From contig VYZB01000213.1 of assembly GCA_013397455.1 (NCBI GenBank), positions 1,096,914-1,160,913 on the forward strand: a stretch of 64,000 nt of DNA. The letters are read 5' to 3'. The position numbers were made by a program, and so were the translations under genes. Numbering within the stretch: position 1 is the first letter of the stretch; the number at the start of each line of letters is the position of its first letter. Below, one piece after another: positions 50,776 through 63,236 of this stretch. The notes beneath the pieces were generated by a model. It had not been told where the DNA came from. It saw only the letters and a list, made by a program, of their open reading frames with translations, and did not search any database. The DNA is from Crotophaga sulcirostris (lineage: Eukaryota > Chordata > Aves > Cuculiformes > Crotophagidae).

Positions 50776-53700
50776 AAATATAATTCCTCACACATGTGAC
50801 TTTCCTTTTTTCTTTAAAAAAATTGTAGCCATGGATCTCAGTCTATGTGGTACATCAAGGTGATGCACCCCTGTACAAGTGTACTAAACAATAATAGCTT
50901 TTTAAGTTATTGTGTTTTGATTAGAAACTTTTGAGGAATAGTCTGGTTTGAAAAAAATTATAGACTAAAGTTGATCGTGAAATAAAATTCAGCACTGAAG
51001 AGAGTGTCTGGAAAAGCCCTTGCAAAGAAAACTGTCAGGTATACAATCTCTTCAGGATGTATGGTTTCAATCACTTTAATATATGATGGTCTTCAAGCTT
51101 CATAACCAAAGAAAGGAGGAAATGAAGGTATCTGCTAGTTATACATGCAAATCAGCCGAGTTCATAAGAGACTATGCTATGGAAAAGTGCATTTAGCCTA
51201 CTGTTAATTTCTCACTATGAGAAAATTGCCTTGTTATAAGGCTTTAGTAAAATGTAGAGGCAAATACAGTGCAGTGGATTAATTAAAATTCAGGCATTAA
51301 CTGAGATTGACCTAAAGTCATAAATCTTGTAAGTTACATTCTCTGCCACTTGTTTTTTTTTTTGGAGGATCTAGCTGAGGTTTTCAGGGGAAGCAGGAGT
51401 GTGACCCACTGGCATTGCTTCTTCTCTTCTTTAAAGCCCATTGCCTTTAAATTTCTCTGCTAATATCCCTGCATTATGAAAGGAAGCAGATAGATCTCTG
51501 TATTCGATTTTGTTAGTCCTCACTTATTGCCAGTTCCCTGTTCCCTACTTTCTAATTGTTTGGGTGCTGAGGTGGTTTTGTGGTGTTTTTAGGAAGGTGG
51601 CGAGACATGTCCTTTTTTCCATTTCAAGGTAATTTTTCAAAAGATGTTTTCATGTCCCTGCAGCTGCTGACTTTTATTTTTGACTGTTCAACAGACACCC
51701 CACCCCCACCCCCTGTTTATTATTCTAAGATCAGCTTTTTGTAATGATTAAATATAAACATCTCAAAAATGCATAATGATGCCAATTTTCTGCCTAGTTT
51801 TCCATTCTTAGAAGCACCTTATCAGTGCAATATAAAGCCCAAGATGACAGCAATTTACACCTCTGCAGAGACAATAAAATGCAAATAGCGTGGTTTATCT
51901 TGACTATTTTGCCCTGGAAATAGTGTTACCTTCTTGTTATTTTCCCTTTTGCGGAAAAAAAAAAGCATGCACTAATAAGATGACTGCTGATTTGTGGTTG
52001 GTTTTGGTTTTTTTTCTTTAAAACTTTTTTTTTAAGCTCAGATAATAATTTATCTATTACAAATGCTTATCAGGGAAAGCTGTGTATTTGTTGGATGCCA
52101 TGTAATGAGGTGGCTGCCTGCTGCCTTTCACCTCTGCTTGTTTGCAGAGTGGCATTTGTGGCTTTCAAATTGCAGAAGTGAGTGAATGTTGCAGACTAAA
52201 GTCACTAAATAATGAGGGGCCTTAGAGGCCAGATACAGCAAAGCTCCTTAGCTCTCAAATCCATTGAGATACATAAACCTCTTCTTTATAAGTGATACTG
52301 TTTATGGTTTTTAGTTTCTGTGTGATTTTTGTCACATAGCTTCACTGAGCAAAACTACTGCACCCTAGGGAGAAAAGTATTGGTGCCATCGGAGAGCTAA
52401 TTTTGGGAAGGCAGAGAATAAAACTGTCAGCTTTCTGAGTGGGAAGAGTTTCCCAAAGGGACTTTTTATTTTGTGTGGAAAACTACCAGAGACTTGTAGC
52501 GTTACTGGTATTGATTTTTATGTTCCAATTTGCAGTCTTTATTTGTAAGAGCATTTTGATTAAAATGACTTGTCTTTGATTTTCCTTCTCAAAATATTTT
52601 TGATTTTATGATAGTTTATAACATATAACTAAAATGATTAAAGTAATTTCTTTTTCTAAAAATCAAACTCACTATTCTGATTATTAATTTTAAAGTTATA
52701 TTATAAACCTGAATTATTAATATTACAGTTTTTGAAGGAAGTCTCAGGTCACATTTTCTTCTCAGGTCATTTATGGTTCTGTACCAGAATAAACTCAAAT
52801 GCCAAACTACTGCGGTTTCTCAGAGAAGAGAAACTCTTAGATTGAAGGTGCTTGACTTCTGTCAAAATAAGTCATAGATAGCAAATATGTATTCGTTACT
52901 TTCAATAATTCACTCAAGATTAAAGAGACTAAGAGGACACTACAAGTCACTTACTTGCTGATTTATTGAACTGGTAATCAGATCATTAACTCCCATCTTA
53001 AAATGCAAGACTAGTCTTCTGAAAAGTTTAGTTAATGCTTAGTTGCATCCATGACATCCACAGCTAGTAAGGACCATAATTCCAGAGCATATATGATGAA
53101 TGTCAGCCTATTTGGATTCCTTACTGTACCCCGGCATCAAAGGTCATCAGAAACTGCCTGTATCTGAGTGATGAGGCAGGGAGGAAGGGCACTGTTTTAA
53201 GCCCTTGAATTTTTTCCATCATGAAGCTTTGCTTTCTGTATTCTTCTGAATGAGATTGGTCCGACTTTGTCCAAGAAGCTCATTTCTATTGAAGATTTTG
53301 TGTATAGCAAGGTTGAAACTGTGAAACATTTCCATCTCATCATCATTTTCAAAGTAAATTTAAAAAACAGTTCGAATACATTTATTTTTATACAACTTTT
53401 CTTTTGATGATATGTTAGTTAAAAACATAATATGTCTGATTCAATGTGAATATTTTATTTTATTAAAACTTTTTGGAGTTTTACACTTCATCATAGTTTG
53501 AGACAAATATAATTTCAAAACCCATAAACTGTTCTGAGGGACAAAATTTCCTTTTTAATTTTTGTTTTGGATGAGCTTCTCTAGTTTGCTGTAGGTGACT
53601 TTCAGGAAGGTCATGATTTGATTAGCATATGCCTCCAATCCTTCATAAGCATATTCATTCATTCAAAGTTTTATTATTTTTTTCCTTCATTTTCTGTCAT

Positions 53701-55700
53701 CTCAACATTTCTGCTTCATCCGCTCTCACCTGAGGACAGCCAAAAAAGCTCTTCTGTGAGGCATTTATTAAATAAAAAGATTGGTGATTTTTCCATCTTT
53801 CCTTTCAAAATCCTATAATTATTGCACATAGTATGTCAGAAGAACTTTCTAATGTATTAACCATGTTATAAAACCAAACACATTTCTTGATACCATGACA
53901 GACAAGGAACTTGTGTATCCAGAAAGCAAAAATAGCCACACCAGGGAGAGACAGAGTGGGGAAGAGAGAATAAAAAGTTAGTGAAGATGTGATGGCAAGG
54001 AAGTAAAGCATTAGGATAAATAGTGCCATGTTCTAAGTATTACTCTGGAGTGTAAGGGTTCCCTTTCCTTTCTGATAAACTAAACAACTGAAAATCAGTT
54101 TACTTTAGCAGAGTGCACACCACGTGTTATAAAAAGAATTGTATCCTCTTTGCAGTGTTGTTGACTGCTATCAGCAGTCAGACTCGGAAGTACAGTACTA
54201 AGCTAACTCACACAGAGAGGGTGTAATAAAGCTAAAAATTGACAGAGGGATAACAGAGATGACTTAATGGTATCTGCACATGGAGAGTAAATGTGCTAGG
54301 ACAGTTCAGCCCTGAAAATAGCCAGTGGCGTTTGAGGCACTATGGAAGCCTCCGAAGTCATGCATGGTTTGAAGAAAAATGAATACCCTTGCTTTTCTCT
54401 ATACAAAATCAAAGAGTCATGACACAGAATGATCAAACTGTCAGTTTAAAACACACATGAGGAGATGAGGCTTCCTGTGACCTCTAATTAAATTCTTTAC
54501 ATCATTCCCACAGGACTGAAAGTATATATGACTTCCAATAACCTAATAATTGAAGAATTATTTTTCTAGGGTGATTAAATTAAAAAAACCCAAATATGGC
54601 CACTGGGCTCCAAATAGTCCAATAACTCACCAGGGGAGCATCAGTTTCTGCTTGCAGCATTTTCATATCCTTCCTGGGCATCAGCTGCTGCCCACTGCCA
54701 GAAACAAGATGAGACAGATGTTTAGTCTTGTCTTGCCTAATATGGCTTTTCCTACTTTCACTAAAAATGTTTTGCGTGCTACAGATCTATATATTGCCCA
54801 ATACCATGATGGATTAGAGATTTGCTTGTTCTTTTGTGATTCTTCAAAGGCTGTTATGCTATAGGGGCTTGCATCCGTTTAAGACAGATGTGGGGAATTC
54901 ATCTCACCCAACTTTAGACACCTGCATGTCAGATACTTGCTTGGATTCCTACTCTGATCAGTAGAGCAGAAAATTCATGATTAGGGTTAATTCACCAAGA
55001 TGAACTGTGCACTATGGAGCCCATCATGCTGTGTGAAGGGAAGCAAGTGGCTAACTCCTATATAGACATCTACAGCACAGTCGTCAAAATTTGGATACAT
55101 GAATCTCACTATGTCTGGAAATAGGTGATGGTCTAATTAGGAAAAAGGAATGTTTTTTCCCCTGTTTTTGAAAACAGGAGATACTGTTAGCAGGGTCATT
55201 GCCCCTGATAGTTGTGCACATTGAAAAGCATGTGAGGAAAGAATTGGTAAGGAAGTAAGTAGAAAGCTGTATCCTGGTTCTGCTTCCTCTCTCATGGAGT
55301 ACATTGCATAAAAATGGAGGAAGACAGATTGGTGTATTTTCCAAAACAATAGTGCAATGGCAAGCCAGCTGGAAAAGCTGTCTGGCATGCAGACTTTAAC
55401 CAGGTTTGGAGGACACAGAGGTGTTAAACACAGGCTTTGATTTTCCTCTTTAGTGTAGCATGTTTGCAGAAGATAAATAGGACTAGAAAAATATGTTAAT
55501 TGTTTTATTGTCATGTAGTTCCAGCAAAATCACAGTTCTACAATTCCAAGGACCAGGACTGACAAAAATGGATTTGAGTCACTCCTGGCTCTTAAAAGGT
55601 GCATGATGGATATGAGACTGCCTAAGAATGGTGTCAGACAGGAGACGTACATATAGCAGTGCCCCTGAAGGGCAGCACTAGAAACAGTGGACATCTATTC
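50776..55700. other. intergenic DNA without recognised genes
   Basis: AT-rich non-coding sequence. No repeat family, RNA gene or exon was recognised. The stretch 51780-52260 is less repetitive, carries an octamer-type ATGCAAAT at 51879-51886 and could be a conserved non-coding element, but that cannot be shown from one sequence. Confidence 0.6.
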
Positions 55701-55705
55701 GAACA

Positions 55706-55766
55706 GTCATAGAATCATAGAATGGTTTGAGTTGGAAGGGAACTTAAAGATTATCTAGTTCCAAAT
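55706..55766 (-). mobile_element. CR1 LINE 3' terminus (antisense, short)
   Basis: TCATAGAATCATAGAATGGT, then TTGAGTTGGAAGGGAACTTA and AAGATTATCTAGTTCCAA: the reverse complement of the avian CR1 3' end, including two copies of the terminal repeat. The element is truncated to about 60 bp, and an A/T-rich run with poly-T follows. Confidence 0.9.
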
Positions 55767-58700
55767 TCCATTTTTTTTTCTGCAACATTAAAATACAGGG
55801 ATTGCTTCACAATCATTCACAATAGAATTGTATCCAGGTATATGACATATATAATTTTCAGTTCTGTTTCTCTTTTCAAGATGAATCTGACCTTCTGCCA
55901 TATAGAGCTTGTTTGTTACCTGCATTTTTTTCTTCTCAGGTGTGAAGAACAGCTTCCCAAAGTCTATCTGTATCTATCCATAAAATTGTACTTATACCTC
56001 AACTAATTTTGTTCAAACTGAAAATCACTCTTTTCACTATCTGCATCTATAATAGGACATTGTTTCTCCATGATGGCAGTTAAATTGCTCACCACTCCTT
56101 CTTCAACCAAATCAAACGTACCACAATGCTTTGAAGATACTCTGTCTACCCTGAGATGGGGTTTTTCCTATAATCTGTGGTCCAGAATTTATTTTTTTGC
56201 ATTGTTAATCTAAAGGGAACTACTTGCTGTCATGGTGGGATCTGTTGATGCAAAGGTACAGCTACTGAATACTTACATGAAGGAGACTGTACAACAAAAA
56301 CAGCTGAAGATTATCATTTGAGGCAAAATGGATGGGATTCATTTGACCTAACTTCAGCTATAAGTGACCTAGCTCTATACACCTTAGTCAATGAAGAGGA
56401 AGAATCTCTTCCAAGGCACTGTTCATCACATCCTAAAGCAGAAATCTTAGCTAGGGGAAACTGTTGGTATGACTGGCAAGGGAAGCATAATGGGAACCTG
56501 AAACAGCATACATGCTGCACAGAGGCAGTACAGAGAATAAAAGAATGTTTTCTTTATAAATTATTAAACCACGAGAGGAAGCCCTTTGCCACATTTTATT
56601 TGTAATGAAAAAAAAAGACTTACAAAGGAAAATGCTTGCTTAATAAAATATATTTAATCAGGGCCTTCATCTTCAAAGAGGCACAGTTTCATAGACACCT
56701 GTCCCTGTCCTTTACAGAAGACAAGTTGACTCATGATAAATACGCAAATGTGCTCAGGCTACTCTTTCAGAGGCAAGGCAAAAGGAATGTACTGTGTTAT
56801 GGCATAAAGGCTTTGCAAGTTGATCTATATTATGGTGAGTATTCAGGTCCTCAGAAGTGTAAGGAACATTAAACTGATTTTTGGGATGGGTGCATACCAA
56901 AATTTGAAGCATTTCCTTAAAAATAAAAAAATCCAAAAATCATCGGGTCATGTGCTGGATCTAAGGACTCATTGCCTATAAATCTGGAGGACAGTTCTGT
57001 GATCAACTAAATCTCTTCCTTGAGAAACTCAGCTTCTATTCAAACAGCAATGGAGGCTCAAAGCCTTCCCTCGGAAGCTTTGCTATGGGGATATCAAACC
57101 CTGATATCCAAAGCAGTTTTATGTGGTACAGTTGAATCTTGCCACATATTTAAAGTCTGAATTACTCTTAATTTTTCATAAAGTGCAGGAAATCTTCAGG
57201 ATGGGCAATGCTCATGCATTTGGGATTGCAGTTACTTAAATTTGGTTGGTTGTTACCAGTAACTTAGACCTCTGCTCTGAGCAATGACTTTGTGAGTTTA
57301 GGCACTGGCTGAACATTGACTCATGTGTGGACAGGGAACAGAGACTCAGCTCTGATTCTTGGTCCACCAGTCTACAGAGGAAGGATTATTGTTTGCTGCC
57401 TACACTGGTCAGCAGAAAATTATTTTGATACTCACAAGTTCTGTAATTTAAAAAGACAACTATCATTACATGTGTGGACTTTAAAGGAGGCAAAAGAGTA
57501 AAAGGGAAGTGAGAGAACAGATGGCAGCAGAAGTATTAAATACTGAAGTATTAGGATACTCATCTTGGTGTGTGAGTTGGAACTTTATCTAATGCTGAAA
57601 GCTGCTCTCATTTAACATATCTGTGAGCCCATACCCACCCTTTGCCACGGGGTTTTAAAAGCAAGCAAAAATACTGCTAGCTGTGCAATCAGACACAGGA
57701 ATCTGGAGATGGACCAAGATGAGTATGGCTCTTTTTCAAAAGAGACAGACTGCGTATCCAGAGCCAAAGCCTGTGCATTGCTGATGTATCTCAATTTGGC
57801 TGTTTTTCAGAATGTCTGAGAGTAGCACCAGAAGATTTGGGAGCCTAAAACCAAAGTGTGCCCAGATAGTATCTATTTCAGTTAGGAATCAGGACTTTCT
57901 GAAGCCTGAGTTTATTTCAGAATGGCAGCTTGCTCCTCATAGAAATTTTTAAAACCCTCCTCGCTGACTTTTAATGAATTGCTTCAGCTTGTAACACATG
58001 AAATAGCTCTTATCCTCCTGTACGTTGGCCTACTACCTTCTTCTGACTCCAGCCATGAAGTTGTCTATACTACTCAGTACATGTTGTACCATTATATCCT
58101 GTCACATTTCTGTGGAGGGGTGGATGGTAACAATGATTACTGTAAAATTTTGAACAATATTTTCTTAGTTCGTTATAAGAATTCTCCAGCATGGCCACCT
58201 AAGGCTAATGAAAGAAAAAGAAGTGGTGTCAGTAGTGGTTAAAAGGTAATTTAAAGAATTCACAGCAGGAAAGTGAAATACTGTACACAGATTAGTTTAT
58301 AAGTTTCAGATCATCTTCTTAAACAGAAGCAGGTTATATCTTCCCTATTGCGAATCCAAGACTATTTATTGGAAGTTTATTCCTTCCGTGTGAATCCATT
58401 AGAAACTGTTAACCATTGCAATCTATTGCACCTCACTGATAGAATTGGCAGCAGTCTGATCTCCTGTACTTGTATTTACCAATGATTTTGGATGGCTGAC
58501 ATCTCTAAAAGACATTAATTAGCTGTACTCCTACTGTGTTTAAATTCTTGCATGAAGACATTGTACATTCATCATAGTTTTGCTCTGGGATTATGGGGAA
58601 CAAACTTGGTATATTTAGGAGCAAGCTTAGTTTAATGCTAGAAGACTGAGCACATTATTCATCAATACAAAGACAATTGTGAATATGACTGGAGAAAGAA

Positions 58701-61009
58701 TTTATAACGACAGCACAGCTTCAGATACCTTTGTGGCTTCAGACTCCTTTGAGATGGTCTGCATTATGCTCCCCAGGCCCCATGGCATTAAAGTAATTCT
58801 CTTCAGCCCATGGCTTCTTGCATTGTCTCTCTAAAGAGGATTCAGGACAAGATCAGGCTATGGCCTGAGTCTCCAGCTTGGATGGCATATGGCTCCTTGA
58901 AGAACTGTGAGGCCATACAGGACAAATCAAAACATTTATTTTAAAGAACAAGAGATGTTTTATGTCCCGACATGCCTTTAGTTAGAGATGTTTTATGTCC
59001 TGACATATCCTTAGTTTTAATGGTGATCATAACCTGCATGCACTCCTCTCTCTCCTTGGATATGAAGGCGGGACCTTCTTCTGGCCAGGCAAAGAAGGTC
59101 CTTTTCTGCCCCTGCCTGCTTTAGGAGGAGGAGAAGATTGTGTGCTTAGCGCAAAGGCATGTGCCTACCTGCTCTCACAAATGGACTGGTCAGGAGTCAG
59201 AATTTTTTCTGATGTGGGGATGACCTGAAGCCTTCTTGTCAGATCCAAACATATAAGGGAGGATAACAGTACTGACCATGTTACTATATTTGCCCGAATA
59301 TTGGTATTTTAATATTTATGAGGATATTTACTAAGACTTTTTTAAACACTATGTGTGCAAGCAGAAAACAGGTATACTTTTGAGCAAGTACTTACAGTTT
59401 TCAAGACAGTATTTGGACCTGGGCCTAAGTATATATTTAAATTTAGCAGGAGAAAGGATTCCTGTTAATAGAGTAACAAGATTAATTTATGTTGTGATGT
59501 ATTTATGTGTGAGTCTGAAATGTTAGTCTAAGCAGTCTAAACTACAGAATTGGGAAATTTTAACATCAAAAACCTTATTAGACTATTCTGTATTTTATAA
59601 GAAGCTTGAAAGGTTAATCTTCAACAGTGCTGTGACTCCGAGGAGATTAAACAGCAAATGTGTATTTAATAACTTGTTATATTCTTAATCAACAATAATA
59701 GTTTATGTATCCTTATTTCAGCTATGTAATCTGAGGAAAATAACATGTTGATTTAAGGGCACTCTGCTTTATAACATAAAGCTGTAGTGTGTTATGTAGT
59801 AAGCAAAGGTAAACCTTGTGGGTCTAACTTTCTCATTGGTAGAAGGCTTATTTGAAGATTTCTATTAAATTTTACCTTATTGTTTTACTATGTAAACATA
59901 AATATTTCTTTAAAGAGTGTCAATATTGTGGTATGTTTGAAAAGATTTGTCTCGCTGAAAAATGTATATTTAACTAATTTATGTCTGTCCAACATCTAGA
60001 AACATACAGCAATTAACCAGGCCCCAACGGCGAGGTAAATGCTTGCATGTATTCTGATCAGAATAAAGAATGTTTTTCCAGTTATGTTATCAGCAAGTCA
60101 AGTTCTGTTGACTAAATGCAGTGTATTTTCGGCCATATTGTACAGCTGTGAAATGGTTCGGAGACGGAGCGCATCCTCTGGGGAGGGCTATTAAATCATA
60201 TGTTTCACTCCACCTACTGAGGATTCATAGCCTGTCTGCTGACAGGAATAATCTGCTCCCTTTCTTTCAGAAAGCCTAGAAGGTCTTAGCTCTAAAAGTT
60301 TCCTTAAAGCTCACTGGTTTCCTTGCCCACTCATTATATAACAGGGTGTTTGCAACAAATGCTCCTAGCACTGAGGATACTAAGGTTTGACTTGAGGAGA
60401 TACATATTTCCGACCTCTGTTTTGTACACTACATCAGGCTCTGGGGAAGCATCGATATGGGGGGTGAGTCAGAGGGACACTTTTTGCTGCTCTGTGCTGG
60501 CCATGGAGCACTGAGCAGCACTGATACTGAATATGAAGAGGTAGGGGCAGATGGAAAGGGGTGGCAAGCATGGTACTGCTGTGAAGCCCAGTAGTCGCAG
60601 CACTCTCCTGCTCCTGAATGCACTCATATGCTTTATCCAGTGGCAGCATGGGATGTGATGAGCAACAGGCAGTGAGCCAGATTGCTGCTTAAGTGTGAAG
60701 ATAGTGACAGTTCTTGGAAATTGCTCCACTAGTATTCAGGTGCTGCCCTCACTTTTGTCGCATACAGAAATACACTCTTGTCCCCAGCCTCTGCTCCACT
60801 ATTTACCAACTTGTTGTGACTTCATCAGCCTCCTTTCACTTCATCATCATTCTGGAAGCTCATGCTCAGTTGCTCATCCTGTGTGGTTCTCACTGAGTCC
60901 CTGCTCCATATGCAGTATTTAATTTCACAGGCACGGTCCAGATGCTTTGGTCTAGAGATAATTGGCATTTGAAAAGATCACTTGCTTCAGTGGGCCTAGA
61001 CTGACAAGT
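55767..61009. other. intergenic DNA without recognised genes
   Basis: Non-coding sequence with no recognised gene. It contains a 33-nt tandem duplication (58951-59016) and, at about 59600-60230, a compositionally distinct stretch with a few CpGs amid A/T-rich homeodomain-like motifs. Open frames such as 56318-56605 and 60469-60729 have no recognisable homology. Confidence 0.6.
58951..59016. repeat. 33-nt tandem duplication
   Basis: AGAGATGTTTTATGTCCCGA starts the first unit (58951-58983). The second unit (58984-59016) begins AGAGATGTTTTATGTCCTGA. The units match at 29 of 33 positions, and all four differences are transitions. It is a simple local duplication. Confidence 0.75.
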
Positions 61010-61350
61010 TAGATATCTTCATCATTATTATCTGCTATTCTGGCAAGCTGTGTGTCATCCACACATTTTACCAGCAGTGATATTGTGTATTATTTGAGAG
61101 CATTAATAAAACATTATTGAATTAATCCCTGCAAAGGGATTCCTGTTAGAATATTCCTCATTTAAGTATGACTCTCCACTGACAGCTGCATTTGGGCATC
61201 TGCCAATTAGTGAGTTCTTAATCCATTTAATGTGTTCTCTAGTGGCTTATAAGAGACTAATTTTATCATAAGACTCACCACGTGGTATTAAGTCAAATAC
61301 TTTATAAGAGGCAAAAGTTATCAATTACTTTTTTCAAACAAGTTAGAAAT
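61010..61350 (-). mobile_element. ancient CR1 LINE reverse-transcriptase fragment (antisense)
   Basis: On the + strand this follows the known antisense order of old amniote CR1: a GTGTGTCATCCACACATTTT block, an 'agcattaataaaacatt' block, a 'ccctgcaaagggattcct' block, a CCAATTAGTGAGTTCTTAAT-like block ('ttaaccagttactaatcc' in younger consensus), then ACTCACCACGTGGTATTAAG and TCAAATACTTTATAAGAGGC (the 'gtcaaaggctttctaaaa' block). It is strongly diverged, so it is older than the copies with an intact terminal repeat. Borders are approximate. Confidence 0.6.
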
Positions 61351-61699
61351 GTCATAGAACACAACAGATACAGTCATCTTAAGGGCTGAGTTACAGAATC
61401 TGAATCAAAATATCTTCTAAAGAGAAAAGTACTTAAATATTTCCTTAGGGCTACTTTTACTGAGGGAATTTAGAGCTGAAAACCTGAACTGTGACCTGAG
61501 TGCAGCCTATTTTCAGGTAAGTTCATGGAAAGTGAATTAGTACCAGGTGAAGCATCTTCAGTGGAAAGGAATGAAGAAACCTCTTCTTGCTTCTCTCCTG
61601 CTGGCCATTTCCTCCCTGAATACCTTACTACTCAAATTGTTTGTCATCGGCTGTGAGAAAGGTCTTAGTACACTGCACTATTGGACAAAAATGGTTTCC

Positions 61700-61803
61700 A
61701 TGGTTTACATGATGGGTTGGTGTTAGTGTTGGGTTATAGGTTGGACTCGATGATCTCAGAGGTCCTTTCCAACCTTGTAGTATTGTGATACTGTGATACT
61801 GTG
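61700..61803 (+). mobile_element. CR1 LINE 3' terminus (sense, short)
   Basis: GGTTATAGGTTGGACTCGAT, then GATCTCAGAGGTCCTTTCCA, then ACCTTGTAGTATTGTGATAC and the terminal repeat TGTGATACTGTGATACTGTG. This is the 3' end of an avian CR1 subfamily with a diverged terminal octamer. The start upstream of about 61715 is uncertain. Confidence 0.85.
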
Positions 61804-62349
61804 AAAAAGAGCGAGGGAGCTTTGGTGGCAGTGCAAGCCCTCTGCTACATATATTTTTTAAAAGCACTGGCTTTTCCTTCTGTTCTGGACGAAACATGAC
61901 AGTTTCAGGAGAAGACAGTTAACTTCCATAATGCAAAGCAGTGCAACACAGGATGAACTGTCCAAATTCTTCCCTCCTTTCCTTCCTTTTGTCTCTGTTT
62001 CTGAATGACTAATTTAGATGTCTTCCAACTCAGCCTTTGTGCAACCCGTTTTTAGGAACCTGACAGGATATTTGCACAGACTGTTTCATAGAGATATGCA
62101 TGTGCTCTGTCTCAGACTAAGTCTGGTAAAGGTACATCTCCACTGGTCAAGCTGCAGTTTTAGCATGGCACTCTGTTAGACTCAATATACTTCTCCTCTT
62201 CAGAGGCAGCAACATTATATTGCACTTAGCATCCTTTTCCCTTCCCAGCCCTACTGTCCAAAACAAAAATAACAAACTGCAGTGTCTTCAACTGAAGCCA
62301 AGGCTTTTGGTACCTTGATGATTTTGTGGCACTTGGTAATAGAAGGAAA

Positions 62350-62415
62350 ATCATAGAATCATAGAATCTACTTTGAAAGTATAATATGAGATCATTCTAA
62401 CTAATATCACATTAA
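62350..62415 (-). mobile_element. CR1 LINE 3' terminus (antisense, short relic)
   Basis: ATCATAGAATCATAGAATCT at the left edge is the reverse complement of the CR1 terminal repeat. GAGATCATTCTAACTAATAT further on resembles the 'gatcatctagtccaac' segment. Only about 65 bp remain. Confidence 0.6.
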
Positions 62416-63236
62416 ACATATTTTTTTTTAATTTGTCTTGCTTCAACCAGTGCTTTCAAACGGATAACAGTAGCTGCATCACTCTTATAAATATTAATAG
62501 GTCAGAAAAAACTCTTAGGATATTCCACACTAATAGTGATATTATGCAAAATAACAGCATGCAACGAAAATTGTGTAGACTTTTGGGAACCATAATATTC
62601 TGTATTTTCAGATCTATCCAGGCATCTATATCACAGTTCTAAAATACCATAACTTGCTTGTATATGACATCAGTCAGTTTTATGAGCTTTAGGGTAATTT
62701 AACTGTGCAGGTGTTGAAAGATTTAGAGTTACTGTCATCAGCCATTCCTTCAGGTAATCGTTGCTACTAAAGAAGATGGGAGGAAATAGATTTGAACGTA
62801 ATGATCCTGACAAATATGAGAAATGGCCTGAAAAATCTAGGTTGCAGTTCAATAAGAATGAGAATGAACACTATACTTGGAGGAAAATAAAAACAGCACA
62901 CAGGACCAGAAAAAGGCAACTAGGCAGAAGATTCCAATGAAAGGATTAACAGCTTTATTATACATACAAATATAGCCATATAGGCTAAGGTCAAAGGCCC
63001 ACCTAGACTATTCGATGTTTCTGACAGTGAACAACATTTCATGCTTAGAAAAAGACTACAAGAAACAGGAATAGCAGAGTGCCACCTCTCCTGATACACT
63101 CTGCCCTTATGGCTCTTGGTTTAGGAGTTTACTGAAGCAGAATCACATCTCCAACATTTTTAGAATAACTTAGTGTATTTTCCATGATTTATTAAAAAAT
63201 CTCTGGACCTATTCATATTTATGCTGACAAATCATC

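Noticed and set aside
59071..59101. Perfect 10-bp inverted repeat (GGACCTTCTT / AAGAAGGTCC) as a small RNA hairpin
   Set aside because: A stem this short with an 11-nt loop is expected about once by chance in 64 kb, and it is too short for a microRNA precursor.
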